NCBI GenBank assembly: GCA_024867545.1 | Contig: JANFNE010000009.1 | Span: 310,001 to 374,000 of the forward strand | DNA: 64,000 nt | Reading direction: 5' to 3' | From: Phytopythium helicoides | Taxonomy: Eukaryota; Oomycota; Peronosporomycetes; Pythiales; Pythiaceae | In this document: piece after piece, positions 20,971-33,312 of the stretch | How the letters are laid out: each line of letters opens with the position of its first letter | How positions within the stretch are numbered: the stretch's first letter is position 1 | Made by a program: the position numbers and the translations under genes | The notes under the pieces: model-generated | Database searches by the model: none | Seen by the model: the letters and a program-made list of their open reading frames with translations, nothing else | Told to the model about the DNA's origin: nothing

Positions 20971-23663
20971 ATGCATGCTACACCGCATTCGCGAAGAAGG
21001 CTTGCTCAGCTCGTTGCTATTTGGCTTGTCGTGCTAGCACTTTCATCACCGGGTTTGGAATGTCTTCGTCATGATTACTGGTTTTTGGAAGGCTAATATT
21101 CCGCAGTGACAAATGCATGGAAGCAGTGGACCTGGAAGGACTCGGATGCAGCTCCAAGTGCTCGTAGAGGGCATGCAATGGTCGTGTACGACAGCCAGCT
21201 CATCGTGTTTGGTGGCCGAGCGGCGGATACAACCAAGGAGCATATCCCGAAGACGTATGAGCTAGAGAAGATCAACGGCTCGCTCGAGATCCTCTCGTAC
21301 GAATCCAAGATCGCATACTCGACTGGGACAACCTCCGTGCCGGTTGCCGTGTACCTCAATGACGTCTGGAGCTACAACATAAGTACGTGCCACGACCGTG
21401 TGCGAGTAGATTGAATGGGGCTCCTTACTCAACGCGATTTTGCCGCGAAGATTGCACACGGTACGCAGAGACAGGATGCGAAGACAGCGCGTGGACAGAG
21501 TTGGATCCTGGTAGCGAGTGGGGTGGCTGTAAAATGGTGTTTGGAGCCAAAGTCTGCTCACACCCGGCAGAGCGATGGTTCCACGGCGCTGCAGGCTTTG
21601 ATGATGCCACAATGGTCATCTTTGGAGGCTTTGGGCCGCAGTGTTCCGACTACTGCAATGATGTATGGCTCTTTGACTTCTCGGACAACTCATGGACAGA
21701 GATGATGGAGCTTGGCAACTCAGAGACTGGACCGGGCAAGCGATTCAAATTCTCAACTATCGTCTTCTCCGAAATTATGTACGTGTTTGGCGGGTTTCGG
21801 CTGTGGCACGGATTTGCACATGAAAATTCCGTCGACAACGACTGGAGTAGCACGGAGCAATACCCTCGTGGAGGGTTTCTGAATGATCTATGGGCCTACA
21901 ACAAGTCTAAGAACGCGTGGACAAACGTGACGGAGCAGGTTAAGTGCCCAACTATTGCTTCAGGCGAGGACGCCATTGAGGTGGAGTGCATCGTGGTTTG
22001 GCCGCCTTCTAGAGCAGGTCACGCAGCTGCAGCTCTAGGCGACTCCATGTTTATTCACGGAGGCTACCGAACATTCTTCCCGTACCCAACCACAGCAAGT
22101 GCCGGCGCCGGTAGAGGAGCTCTCTCACTTATGCAAACCACAGCTAGTTACACTCCATATCCCACACATCCGTACTATCTCGACGATCTCTGGAAGTTTA
22201 ACTTGTCAACACTAACGTGGACACGAGTTCTGTCTAGCTCGTTGAGTCGACCTGAACCTAGAACGGATCACTCACTTGTAGCCGTTGCGAATGCGAATGT
22301 TCTGGTTCTCGTGGGTGGCTATATCTCCAACTATTACTTTGACGATACGTGGCAGTTCAATGTCAGCGCAAGCCGTTGGGTCAAGCAGAAATCATTCGTA
22401 CACGCAAAGTATCCTTCCGCTTGTACCGATGACTTACAAGCGCGAAGACTCGCTCATAGTGGCAATTACGGAGAGTTCACGTTGCCCTCGAGTTTTGTGT
22501 TGCCAACGGCCGACGCTCCTGATGGGTATTATTTCATCAAAGAGCGCCACTACGGAACATTGACGGTAAGAGTGCACTTCTAACCTTCTGAGGTGTTCAC
22601 ACTAGCCTGATGTTCGCTTGTGGTATTAGTTTTCTGTCTTCGCTGACCCAACACGAAGCACCACTGGTGCCACAGGCGGTGAACTGGTCCCTCAAGCTCG
22701 AAGACAAGCTCCAGGTTGGGATGGGTGTCGAGACCGCAGTGATGGACGTACCGACTTGCCCTCGGGGCTTCAATGGGAGCATCCTTCACAGCGCTCGGCA
22801 CACACAGCGGTCTACTTCGACGAATTTGAAAAACTGATGCTGTTTGGTGGCGTGGGCTTCGAGATCGAGCAACTTCTCCAGTCTGCTACTACCTTTGCTT
22901 CCAAACCACTTGGGGATCTGTGGGCGTACGATCTTGGCGACTGCATCAAGAACTGCTCTCTTCATGGCGAGTGTCTTGCTGGCAACTGTCGTTGCAATGA
23001 CGGATATTACGGTGTCGACTGCTCAAACTCGTCCTGCCCAGGATCGTATTGCACCTACAACGACGAAGAACAAACGCAGGTGTGCGAGCACTGCTGTTTC
23101 TCTGGCTACGACCACTCGGCGGGGAACGATTCTTTTCTCGATAGCATCGAGAAGCTGCCATGCGCAGCTGACAACCTGCACTATTCGAATGGCGTTTGCG
23201 ACGGATTCGGCGCATGCATCTGCCGCGAAGGCTTTGTTGGCGCAGACTGTTCAATTCGTGATTGCGCTTATAACTGTTCGGGCCACGGCTACTGCTCCGA
23301 GGAGTTCCCGAATGCGCGCTGCATGTGCGATGACGGATGGTTCGGCCAGTACTGCGACACCCGTAAGTGGCATTGTCGAATTATCATAGCGAAGCTTGGC
23401 GTGGCTAATTGGCTTGTGCGATGGCGTGACTATTAGACATGTGCCTCAACAACTGCTCGTACCCCAACGGCGAGTGCGTCAACGGCAGTTGCTACTGTGC
23501 CATGGTCTTCGAGCCGTACAACAACACGCTCGAGTACCTTCCACTAATGGGCGAAGACTGCTCATTTCTGCTGCCCTTCGCGCTTGCTGGTCCTCGACTC
23601 TCAACCGCTTCTACTGCATCGCTTGCGATCGCATTGATTGCTGCAGCTATCGCACTGCAGTGA
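20971..23663 (+). CDS. Secreted kelch-repeat / EGF-like protein with GPI-type tail
   Basis: 810 aa predicted. Exons about 20971-21052, 21107-21382, 21451-22565, 22630-23362 and 23437-23663 keep frame; the first donor (21052 or 21061) and the acceptor at 21451 are weak. The N terminus is a signal peptide (RRRLAQLVAIWLVVLALSS). Kelch blades follow: ARRGHAMVVYDSQLIVFGG, HGAAGFDDATMVIFGGFGP, FSTIVFSEIMYVFGGF, GHAAAALGDSMFIHGGY, DHSLVAVANANVLVLVGGY, SAHTAVYFDEFEKLMLFGG. Then come Cys-rich EGF-like modules (CSLHGECLAGNCRCNDGYYG, NCSGHGYCSEEFPNARCMC, NCSYPNGECVNGSCYC). The protein ends in a hydrophobic run (LSTASTASLAIALIAAAIAL) right at the C terminus, as in GPI-anchor signals. Attractin-like architecture; a cell-surface adhesion role is inference. 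It lies 97 bp upstream of the GH3 gene, same strand. Confidence 0.85.
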
Positions 23664-23760
23664 TGAAAGTATCCTTGTGCTGTTGTAATCAGGTACTAAC
23701 TTCCTGTTATCTCTCGAGCATTCTCCGCCCCAGATTTGACAAGCAAGGCGAGATCCAAAG

Positions 23761-26067
23761 ATGCGCAGCTTCCTGCTGCTCTGCGCGCTCGCGTGGGCTC
23801 CAGGCGCTGCGCCTCAGCACTCACAGGGCGTTTGCGACCACGAAGCAGTCTCCTCGCTGCCGTTTTGTGACGCGAAGCTCGCGATCGGCGCGCGTGTCGA
23901 CGACCTCGTGGCTCGCATCAAGCTGCACGATGCTGTCGGGCTGCTCATCGAGCTCTCGCGGGGCGTCAAAAGCCTCGACATTCCGCCATACCAGTGGTGG
24001 AATGAGGCGCTGCACGGCGTTGCTCTGTCTCCTGGTGTGAGCTTCACGTCGCCCACGAGCGTTGCCACTAGCTTCCCTCAAGTCATCAGCACGGCCGCGT
24101 CCTTCAACCGATCGCTCTTCTTTCAGATCGGAGATGCTATCTCGACCGAAGCACGAGCATTTTACAATGCCAACCACTCGGGGCTCACGTTCTGGACCCC
24201 CAATGTCAACATTTTCCGCGACCCGAGGTGGGGCCGCGGGCAGGAGACACCGGGGGAAGATCCGTTCTTGACGAGCGAGTACGCCGCCACCTTTGTTCGA
24301 GGACTGCAGGGTGAAGGGATGGAGGGCCAAGAGTCGACGGATGGCAAGTTTCTGAAAGTTTCGGCGTGCTGCAAGCACTTCTCATCGTACTCGCAAGAGG
24401 TTCCCCGTCACCGGAACGACGCGATCGTCACGCTTCAAGATCAAGCAGATACCTACTTCCCAGCATTTGAGAGCTGTGTGAAGCGAGGGCACGTCAGCTC
24501 CGTCATGTGCAGCTACAATGCTGTCAACGGCGTGCCAGCTTGTGCTGACAAGACATTGCTTACTGATCTTGTTCGTGGGCAGTGGCATTTTGACGGGTAC
24601 ATCACTTCGGATTGCGGCGCAGTCGCCGATGTTATTTATGAGCATCACTACACCCAATCGCCGGAGCGCACTTGTGCGACGACGCTTGATGCCGGGATGG
24701 ACCTCAACTGCGGATCCTTCCTGGCGCAGCATCTCCCGAAAGCATTGAAGGAGGGGATCGTCACCAAGGAGATGGTTGATTCTGCTCTGCGTCATTTGTT
24801 TCGCGTCCAGTTTCGTCTGGGAATGTTTGAAAAAGGAGGTCAACCTTTCAGCGATATCAAGCCGGATCGGATTGACACGGCCGCCCACAAGGAACTCGCA
24901 CTCGAAGCAGCACAACAGAGTATCGTGCTGCTCAAAAACGAAAACAAACTCCTCCCTTTGGACCCTGGCGCATTCTCAAATGACAAGTCAGCCTCCATCG
25001 CACTTATCGGCCCCCACTTCAATGCAAGCGATGCGCTTCTCGGCAACTATCAAGGCGTTCCTTCCCAGATAGTAACGCCTCTCGAAGGAGTCTGGAAGTA
25101 CGCTGACAACGTTACGTACACGCGTGGGTGTAGCATTGCAGATAAAACCATCCCCGACTTTGACGAGGCTATGAAGATCGCTGCTGCAGCTGAGCAAGTT
25201 GTCGCCTTTGTTGGTTTGGATCAAACCCAAGAGCGGGAAGAGATCGACCGTCACCATTTGGTGCTTCCAGGATTTCAAGCGACACTAATTGATCGCCTAA
25301 TGAGCGTAGCCAAGCAACCGATCGTGATTGTCGTCATTTCGGGCGGTGGACTTGATTTATCATCGTATAAAATGCACTCGAAGGTTGGCGCAATCATGTT
25401 CGCGGGGTATCTCGGGCAAGCTGGCGGGCAGGCGATTGCAGATGTGATCTTTGGCGCATATAATCCGTCTGGACGGCTCACACAAACTTTTTACCAAGCT
25501 GACTTTGCTGATACAGTGTCAGTGTATGACATGAACATGCGACCAACATTGGCGACGGGAAACCCAGGGCGAACGTACCGATTCTTCACAGGCGACCCGG
25601 TGTTCATGTTTGGGCACGGACTATCGTATACCGAGTTCGCATTGGCGTGGCAATTCCCGATGCCACCAGAGAGCATGAACCTGATGGAGCTATCGCAGCG
25701 TATCGTTGACAACGATAACTCGTGCATGGCGGACTTCAATGTTTCAATCACGAATGAAGGCGAGCGCGAGGGTCGTCATACGCTGCTTGGGTACACTGAG
25801 CCACCACGGGCTGGCGAGGATGGCCAGCCGTTGAAATCTCTTGTAGCATTCGAAGTCACACCGGTGCTCAAGCCTAACCAGCAGGCCAAAGTTCGATTCT
25901 GCCTATCATCAAAAGCGTTTTCGCTTGCAGGGGTGGATGGAAAGTGGAGAGTGGAGCCAGGTGTGTGGGTGTTTCATGTCGGGAACATGCGCCACGAAAT
26001 CAATGTGAACGCGAGTGGAACTGCTCGAGCGCGTGTGTTTGGCCGGGAATTTTTGCCTGTGGAGTAG
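23761..26067 (+). CDS. Secreted glycoside hydrolase family 3 (beta-xylosidase/beta-glucosidase)
   Basis: 768 aa, no intron. A signal peptide (MRSFLLLCALAWAPGAAPQ) indicates secretion. The GH3 N-terminal barrel is clear: YQWWNEALHGVA, FWTPNVNIFRDPRWGRGQE with TPGEDPF, CCKHFSSYS, and the nucleophile region GYITSDCGAVADV, whose Asp is the expected catalytic nucleophile. The C-terminal alpha/beta sandwich (QSIVLLKNENKLLPL, ALIGPHFNAS, YLGQAGGQAIADVIFGAYNP, HGLSYTEFA) and fibronectin-III-like end are present. The YQWWNEALHG and TPGEDP signatures are those of plant/fungal xylan 1,4-beta-xylosidases and related glucosidases; substrate cannot be settled by sequence alone. A role on plant or own cell-wall glycans is inference. 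ATG 23761 directly starts the signal peptide; an initiator-like GCATTCTCC lies about 40 bp upstream. Confidence 0.93.
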   Translation: MRSFLLLCALAWAPGAAPQHSQGVCDHEAVSSLPFCDAKLAIGARVDDLVARIKLHDAVGLLIELSRGVKSLDIPPYQWWNEALHGVALSPGVSFTSPTSVATSFPQVISTAASFNRSLFFQIGDAISTEARAFYNANHSGLTFWTPNVNIFRDPRWGRGQETPGEDPFLTSEYAATFVRGLQGEGMEGQESTDGKFLKVSACCKHFSSYSQEVPRHRNDAIVTLQDQADTYFPAFESCVKRGHVSSVMCSYNAVNGVPACADKTLLTDLVRGQWHFDGYITSDCGAVADVIYEHHYTQSPERTCATTLDAGMDLNCGSFLAQHLPKALKEGIVTKEMVDSALRHLFRVQFRLGMFEKGGQPFSDIKPDRIDTAAHKELALEAAQQSIVLLKNENKLLPLDPGAFSNDKSASIALIGPHFNASDALLGNYQGVPSQIVTPLEGVWKYADNVTYTRGCSIADKTIPDFDEAMKIAAAAEQVVAFVGLDQTQEREEIDRHHLVLPGFQATLIDRLMSVAKQPIVIVVISGGGLDLSSYKMHSKVGAIMFAGYLGQAGGQAIADVIFGAYNPSGRLTQTFYQADFADTVSVYDMNMRPTLATGNPGRTYRFFTGDPVFMFGHGLSYTEFALAWQFPMPPESMNLMELSQRIVDNDNSCMADFNVSITNEGEREGRHTLLGYTEPPRAGEDGQPLKSLVAFEVTPVLKPNQQAKVRFCLSSKAFSLAGVDGKWRVEPGVWVFHVGNMRHEINVNASGTARARVFGREFLPVE

Positions 26068-26814
26068 CAGGATTGATCAGGTCCTCGTGATTTTCCTTCA
26101 CTAGCAATCCTAACGAATGAACTTTCTCTTTAGGATGGCTTTGGTCGCTCATATAGCTGCCACAACGTATTCAATCTTCTCCATCGGCAAACAATTCTTA
26201 TGGAAGTTGATAGGCGGGCGATAGCGACTGTCTTCTCCATGGTCGCAAGTTGACTCATCTGGATGAACTCGAGTGTCCAGCGAGTCGAAAGAGGTCGCAA
26301 GCACTGACCACATTTGAAGAGACGAAAGACCAAGTAAAAGTCGACCGGCTTTTCTTCTGGTTGTATGCTGCTTGCGTCGAACTCATCTCAATCGCTTGGC
26401 CAATCTTGGTGTCAATTATCGGCAATGGTTTCGAGTGCATATATCCAGATCAGAGAGTATTACTATTAGTCGTTCTTGAGCTCTGCACTTTCGTTGTCAA
26501 AAACATCATGCCGAACTTGTTCTGTTTGAATAGGTTCACAAACTCAACATCGTTGTGGTTCAACTGCAACGCGGTCAAGTAGCTCCACTTTCTATCTAAG
26601 CGAAAAATGCTGCGAGCCATCGCCTGTCAGCCTTGTTGTAGTTGAGTGTCGTCGGTTTCGGCGCCGTCACTGACAAGTCCCGCATTGTGAAGAGTCGCGA
26701 CTCCAAGTGAAGCAGATCCCGGCTATTGCGAGTCTCACACGCAACGTCGACGAGGGTTTCCTTCATCCAGTTCGCTCGCGGTGGCACCCTTCGAGGTCGA
26801 TAGATCGAGTTGTA
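26068..26814. other. Intergenic between GH3 and IFT88; possible relic ORF at 26250-26582
   Basis: Mostly without recognisable content. An open frame at 26250-26582 (plus, 110 codons) contains two hydrophobic stretches (LYAACVELISIAWPILVSII and VLLLVVLELCTFVVKNI) and might be a fragment of a membrane-protein gene. It is AT-richer than its neighbours and has no family I can name, so it is not called a gene. Confidence 0.4.
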
Positions 26815-29761
26815 ATGCCCGGGTACGGAGGCTACTCGACGCCCAAGCAGTCGTTGCTCGTGGACGAGGATGATGAAGGGGACCTGTACGAGGACTTCAA
26901 CTTCGCCATCGACCTCGCGCCACCGCAAACAGCGTCCAACCAGGGCTACGGCGCAGGTGCGTCCCGCGGTGGATACAATGGGCAGCCTCCAACCACAGCT
27001 TTCCGGTGGGTATCACGTCCATCTACAGTCCATGATACTTCTCTAAAGCAAACCAACCGTGACGAACAGAGGAGCACCACCTTCGCAAATGGGCCGGCAG
27101 AACCTTGCGTCGAGGCTCGGGACAGGCCAGCAGCAGTACTCGGGTGATGCACGGCCAATGACATCCGTATCTGGCGCGGGTTTCTCGGTTCGTTGGCGAT
27201 CATCAGCTGCTCTTCTCATCCTAATATCGCTGACGATGACATTGTGTTCTAGTCAAATCCCCGGACAGCAGGCGGACAGCGTGTGTTCGACCCGATGGGC
27301 GAAGCTCGAAGAGCAGTTGCAACACCTCCGCCTTTAGTTGAGAAGGCTGATAACTCGCCCAAGGAGGTCGCCAAGGAGCTGGAGCGGTCTGTCAATGCAC
27401 TACTAGAGCAGTCCGCAACTCTTGCCGCTCGTGGGCAAGCAGAGGAGGCGCTCCATCTCGCCAAAGAAGCTGGACGCAAGGAACGAGCCTTTTCGAAGCA
27501 TTGCGAAACTCAAGCGCTCGCAGACCTTGTCAACATCGATCTGACGTACGCCGTGCTCTTCAACCTGGCGCACGTGTACCACTTGAACGGGCTGTGGAAG
27601 GAAGCGCTGCAGGCGTACACGCCACTGGTCAAGAACAAGCAGTACACGCAGGGCGGGCGGCTGCGCGTCAACATGGGCAACATCTACTTTGAGCAGCAGC
27701 AATTCCCGGCTGCGATCCGCATGTACCGCATGGCGTTAGATCAGATCCCCAACACGAGCAAGGAAGTCCGGCACAAGATCAAGCGCAATATTGGCGCTGC
27801 GCAACTGCGACTTGGACACTACCAAGATGCGGCCGCCACGTTTGAAGACATAATGGAAGGCAGCCCGGACTTTCAGGCGGGCTTCAACCTTGTCGTTTGC
27901 TACTATGCAATCGGCGAGCACGACAAGATGCGCCGCGGGTTTACCAATCTCATCACAATCCCGATGGAGGGGCTGTCAGAGGAAGAGATGGAGCAGGAAG
28001 AAGCTGCAGCACGCGAAGGTCTTGCAACAGGACTTCTCGCGGGATTCGACGGTAAGTCGTCAAGCGAACGCCTGGAGACTATGGATGGCGACGACGGATC
28101 CTCGTCCATCAAAGGCGACGGGCTCAAAGCTGAGATTCGTGCGCGGAGGAAAAAGTCGATGGAGTACATGCTTGTGGCAGCCAAACTTTGTGCACCTGCA
28201 CTTGACAAGAAAGACTGGCTCGCGGGCTTCACGTGGGTCATCGACGCACTGAAGCAAGAAGGTCACGAGCAGCTAGCGAGTGAGATGGAGATCTGCAAGG
28301 CACACTGGTTCTTGCGGCAGAAGCAATTCGAAGAAGCCATTGAGGTACTGAAGGCGTTCGAGAAGAAAGATCCGGTGCATCGAGCTATGGCCGCGACTAA
28401 TCTCAGCTATCTGTACTTCGTCGAGGGCGACGTTGCACAAGCTGACAAGTACGCGACGTTGGCTGTTCGCCATCAACGCTACAATGCCAAGGCTCTCGTC
28501 AACAAAGGTAACTGCTTGTACGCGCGGGACGACTGCGAGCGAGCCAAAGAATTGTTCCTCGAAGCAATTGGCGTCGAAGCAGACTGTATCGAAGCCATCT
28601 ACAACCTTGGACTGGTCAATATCAAGATGGGAGTGCTGGGAGAGGCGCTTCAAGCGTTCGAGAAACTGCACAGCATTGTGCCCAGCAACGCTGAGGTGCT
28701 CTACCAGATCGCAGGACTTCACGACGCAATGGGCAACTATCGCCAGTCTGCAAAATGGTTCAGCATTTTGCTCTCTTGCTTCGGTGACGGAACTAAGGGC
28801 GAACGCGGCTCAAAGAGTGTCGCTGACCCAGGTGTCCTCGCTCGGATGGGGCAGCTCTTCTCCAAAGATGACGACGAGACACAAGCTTTCCACTACCATC
28901 TCGAGTCATATCGATACCTCCCAGTCAACCTAGATGTCATCTCGTGGCTTGGTGTCTGGTACGTCAAGAGCGAGCTGTACGAGAAGGCAATCCAATTCTT
29001 CGAGCGCGCAAGTCAAATCCAACCCAATGAGGTCAAATGGCGCCTCATGGTAACGAGCTGTTATCGGCGCATGGGAGCTTATCAGCGAGCCATGACTCTG
29101 TACGAGCAGATTCACCAAGATTACCCCGAAAACCTCGAGTGCCTGCGCTACTTGGTCGCCATATGCAAGGATCTGGGGCAGCGGTGCGACGGTTTCCAGG
29201 CAAAGCTAGCCAAGCTTGAGCGTGAGAATGCTGCACAACAAGCCACCAAGATGCAGCAGCAGCAACAAATGTCCAATGGTGGTGGAAATGTCAGCCAACG
29301 CAGTGTAGCGTCCGATGACGGAGACGACGATCAGCGGTACCAGCAGCAACAACAGTACATGCGCCAGCAGCAACAGTTACAACAGCAAGCGTACGACGTA
29401 CGTGGATCCGGTGGTGGGTATCCTCGAAACGAACCACAACGTGCGATGGCCAGCAGCAGCAACAACGACCGAGCAGAAGTCGGCGCGTCTAGACCCGAAG
29501 CTCAGCAATCAAGGCAGAGTGCGAATGAGGACGTCGACAACACATACGCTGTCCCGCGACCGATGACGTCGATGGGACGGCCCAGTACCCAAGCTAGCGC
29601 TCAGAAAGCCACAGCACGCCAAGCCAAGAACGAAGGTGAGTGAGCCAACAGCTGATCCTTCGCATTCTCATCTAATGTCGTCGTCCTGACTCGTGCGTCG
29701 TGTGTGAACAGATGCGGATGACTGGGGAGACGCCGACGTCGGCAATCTGCTCGGCGACTAG
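26815..29761 (+). CDS. IFT88: Intraflagellar transport protein IFT88
   Basis: Core subunit of IFT-B, needed to build flagella; here it implies zoospores. Exons 26815-27005, 27070-27187, 27253-29635 and 29712-29761 give 913 aa. The N terminus has the family's DEDDEGDLYEDFNFAIDL motif, then basic Gly/Ser-rich sequence. From about residue 110 there are many TPR helical pairs (YAVLFNLAHVYHLNGLWKEA, LRVNMGNIYFEQQQFPAAIR, AIYNLGLVNIKMGVLGEAL, VISWLGVWYVKSELYEKAIQ), as in animal and Chlamydomonas IFT88. The C terminus is Gln-rich and low-complexity, then a 50-bp last exon encodes DADDWGDADVGNLLGD, the conserved acidic end, confirming the short terminal exon. Gene context gives no operon-like information. 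Confidence 0.95.
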
Positions 29762-29889
29762 CCAGGTGTTGTTAGCCAAGCCATGGGTAATGAAAGCCTC
29801 ATCTTGTCACACAAGCTCATGCACCGTTGGCATTTTTCAAGGCTCGCCGTTTGGCAGTGTACAGCTCATACATGCGCACCGAGGGAGAC

Positions 29890-30617
29890 TCAGGCGGTGG
29901 TTCGCACGACGGCAATTAGCGCGAGCACGAAGACGAAAGGCAGCCAGGACTTGATGAACGCGCGCATGTCGACGTACTTGCCGCAGAAGAAGACCCAGAA
30001 GCACAGCATGACCATGTTCCAGCGCTTGATGCCGCGGTACTGGTAGCGCTCAAGGCACACCGCCACGTGAGAGTGGCAATTGTCACAGCTAGCAGCCAGA
30101 GGCAACGATCGTGAGTCTCGATCCACTAGACGCCTTCCAAACGACTCACGCACAAGAGGTTGTGCATGCGCGTCTCGTAAATGGCGCAGCCCTTCGCCAC
30201 CGCGGCGTCCCACTCGTCCATGCGCTCGCGCGGCACTTGGCACTGCAGGTACCGCGTGGGCTTGCCGAACGCCAGGTCCCCCCTCCCAATGGTGTACGGC
30301 CCCGCAAAGTCGAACATGACGCTGCCACAAGCACGTCAGTCCCCACCGTCAACCGATCCAGGCGTCCGTGTGGACGAAATGCCGCACCCGCTGGCGTCGG
30401 CGATGCCCAAATGGCCGATGAAGGGCAGGAACCACGTCAGGATCGGGATCGGAGACCACACGAGGCAGCACGGGAAGCGCCCGGCCGCCGCGTCCACGCG
30501 CATGTCGCCGCGCACGCGGCCTCCAGGCAGCAGCTCGTCGCGCGCCACGCCCAGCGCCAGCTCGTCGCCGTCGTCCGCGTGCTCGGCGCGCACGTCGTCG
30601 CCCATACTCACCGCCAT
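29890..30617 (-). CDS. TMEM222: TMEM222 (DUF778) family membrane protein
   Basis: 198 aa. Exons 30388-30617, 30154-30321 and 29890-30088. The match to human TMEM222 is strong along the chain: RFPCCLVWSPIPILTWFLPF (human RFPYCVVWTPIPVLTWFFP), IGHLGIADASG, DFAGPYTIGRGDLAFGKP, RMHNLFCDNCHSHVA, WNMVMLCF and a C-terminal hydrophobic SWLPFVFVLALIAVV. The donor GTGCGTGAG was chosen so that HNLFCDNCHSHV reads through. Two predicted membrane segments lie near the C terminus, plus one hydrophobic patch around WSPIPILTWFL. Cellular role is unknown. It is convergent with IFT88 (stops 128 bp apart). Confidence 0.93.
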
Positions 30618-30836
30618 ATACTCTAAAAGCCTAAGTGTCGAGGGGGGAAAGTGCAAGGGAAACCTTTCCTCGACGTGATTGGCTGATAATAGAGATTCTA
30701 GATATATGATTGGCTGAAACATGGAAGGACACACACTCTTACTTCAACCTTTGATCGAGAAAGGACGGCGAAAGCAAAGCAGCTCCTGCCGAATGAGAGC
30801 TGCTGCTGTGGTGGTGATGGTGGCGGGATGCGGACG

Positions 30837-32743
30837 TCACCGAGGGGAAAAGGACAGCGACAGCGAGTACAAGTCGGCCAGGAACGCGTCCTTGGCGTCC
30901 ACGGGCTTGAGCTGCTGCGCCTTATGACGTGGCGAGAGCGAGCGCAGGTCGCGGTCGCTGACGCTCATGACGTCGTCGTCGTCTCCGAGTCGCGCGGCTT
31001 CCGCCCGCAGCGCGGCGGCGAGGTCCACCTCGAGCTCGAACTGGCTCAGGCCGGGGGCGAATGTCGTGGTGCTCACGCGCGTGGACGACACGCTGCTGTT
31101 GTTGATGGTGTCGAGCGTCAGCGCGTGCTGCTTCTTGGACAGCCCCACGCCCGCGCGCCGACGAGCGCCGTTGCTGCTGCCGGCCGAGAGGAGCAAGTCG
31201 CCAAGCTGAGGCGAGTCTGCTGTTCGAGGCTTGAGCACCTCGTCCAGTGGCCGGAAGAAGTTGTACGCTCCACTGGCCGTCGCCTTGGCTGAGGAAGAAG
31301 TCGACGAAGCGCTTGGGAAGCGGCTGGAGCCGCCGCGGCGGTGGTTTGAGCGCAGCGAGACGAGCTTCTTGGGCTGCTGCGTTGACCGCGTCATGCTCGA
31401 CAGGTCTGCCAAGCAGTTGGCAGTGGACGCGGTCGTTGGAGGCAGTGCAGATAACTCGGGTGGCTGCTCGAGCGGGTGAGCTAGCGCTGCCACAGCTGCC
31501 GACCAGCGGGTAGCGTTGACGCCAAGAGCTGAAGGAGTCGTTACGCCGCTGGAAGCATCCGACACCACTCTCTCGAGGTGACTATGGGTTACGGCGTTGC
31601 ATGACGTGAAGTCGACGCCCTCGTCGTCGCTGGCTGGACACAGGACGCTGTCGACGCATAGCCGGCAGAAGCGCCGCTCCATCGGTCTCTTGGTACGCGC
31701 ATCGAGTTTGAAGAGCTGCTGGCGCGTCATACATGACATGCAAGTGCTCTGAATCGCAGGTGTTGATCAACCAGGTTAGTCCATGATCGAGCGATACGAA
31801 CTGAAAGCGTATTGGCGAGCACCTGAAGACATGCGGCGCACTGGCGGTGAGTCGCGAGGAATGGCCGGTCGTAACACACATGGCACAAGTAGCTGCGGTT
31901 CGTCGTTAGCTGAGCGTCTACCTTGTCTCCAGCAAGATCCCTCGAAACCCACCTCGGTGGCCACTTCTCGAGACAGGAAGTCGTCAAAAGCCGTGAAAAT
32001 CGCTTGGAACGCGAGATAGCTGCTGCGTGCTCTACGCTGAGCAACGACCCAGCAATGGCGTACTCTGCCATACGTGCCGACCGTGAGGACCCAAGTTCAA
32101 ATGCCTCGCACCAACCGAAGCACTCGACGTAGCCACTTGCACCCAGCGGTCGATAGAGAAAGCAGGTGGCTGTATCCTGTCGCCGCACACCCTTCATGAC
32201 GTTCGGCGGCCATTCGGGGCGGTGGATAGAGGACACGACGTGGTACGCGAACTCGTTGCCGTCGTCGTCGCGTGTCACGCCCATGCGTTCGAACGACAGC
32301 ACATCGCGGTGACCCGCAAAACTCCACGCGGCTTTGGCAGCGAACCACTTGATGCCGGCGAAGCGGAACGGCAGTTCAGGACTACGACTCTCGCTTACAT
32401 GCAGTACTTTCGCGTCAACAAGTGAGTAGCCCACCATAGTCTTGACGACGCGCGTGCTCTCGGTCGTGTCGCTGTAGAGGCCATCCATGACCTGGCTGAC
32501 GGTGCCAGGCACGCGGCCAATAGCACACAGCACTGAGGCGCGAGGATCCCGAGCGATGGCGTTGCTTGCTGTCTTGTAGACTGCGAGGTGGTGCTGACGG
32601 CGGACAAGCGACCACCCGGGGCCGGGGATGCCTGAGCGATAGTGAGCGTGGGCTGTCACCGCCTTGCGAACGCACTGAGCGGCTGCAGCATCGTATTGGC
32701 GCTGCTCACGTGGCGTTACGTGCAGCTGCAGCGACTCACGCAT
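30837..32743 (-). CDS. START-FYVE-like protein 1
   Basis: 610 aa. Exons 31823-32743 and 30837-31748. Residues 1 to about 230 form a START-like lipid-binding domain shared with two neighbours: TPREQRQYD, GTVSQVMDGLYSDTTESTRV, RFAGIKWFAAKAAW, VLSFERMGVTRDDDGNEFAY. A Cys cluster follows (YLCHVCYDRPFLATHRQCAAC, then CMSCMTRQQLF and RRFCRLC), a FYVE-type zinc finger without the canonical R/K-HHCR basic motif. The intron lies inside the zinc finger, right after CAACLQ. The C-terminal 270 residues are Ser/Thr-rich and end KDAFLADLYSLSLSFSPR, a tail shared with paralogue 2 (KTAFLSELYSMSMSQVRR). Start 32743 is chosen because both paralogues begin at the equivalent place. Likely a lipid-sensing endomembrane adaptor (inference). 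Confidence 0.82.
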
Positions 32744-33312
32744 GGGCGAGAGGATGTTGGTGCCAGTTTTGAGTATGAGCAGGAGTACACCGATTGAAGC
32801 GTGAAAAGTCGGGCGGGGTTCTCGAGGCCGCGCCAATTGTGATCTGACCGTCCGAGACGTGCCACAAGCAGTCCACCAGGTTCCAGCCACCCGACGCGAC
32901 TCAGCGAGAGAACAAGCGAGAGGCAGACGTGATTAGATCGGTTGGCGGGTGGAATCTCTTGAGATGCAGCCGCGTCCTGGCGCTCAGCGGATTGCTGTGC
33001 GGCTGCATCTATCGAGATATCTCCCCCTCCCCGTGATGGCGCAGCACGGTGGTTCGAATCGACACGTGATGGGATGTCGTCCAGTCGAAAGGCTGCCTGT
33101 TCAACTTGAAGCCAGGAGACATCAAACTCAGGTATGACTCGAGTGACTTTGTCATGGCATGATCGAAGTGACAAAAGCCCAATGGTGCTGGGATAGCACT
33201 GATGGCAGAAGAACGACCGGATCGCGACGACACTGATAAGTTACCTATTTATTGGCAGCCCGTTCGATCCGAGCCATACATGTAGCTCCAACTCACTCAC
33301 TACTGACACTTC
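32744..33312. other. Intergenic between START-FYVE 1 and 2
   Basis: 570 bp of upstream region of paralogue 1 and 3' flank of paralogue 2. No further gene or RNA recognised. Confidence 0.45.

Noticed and set aside
26250..26582. 110-codon frame with two hydrophobic stretches
   Set aside because: No homologue recognised, AT-rich, no promoter element; kept only as a note in the intergenic entry.
33035..33065. GGTTCGAATC box resembling a tRNA T-arm
   Set aside because: No acceptor, D or anticodon stems can be formed around it.
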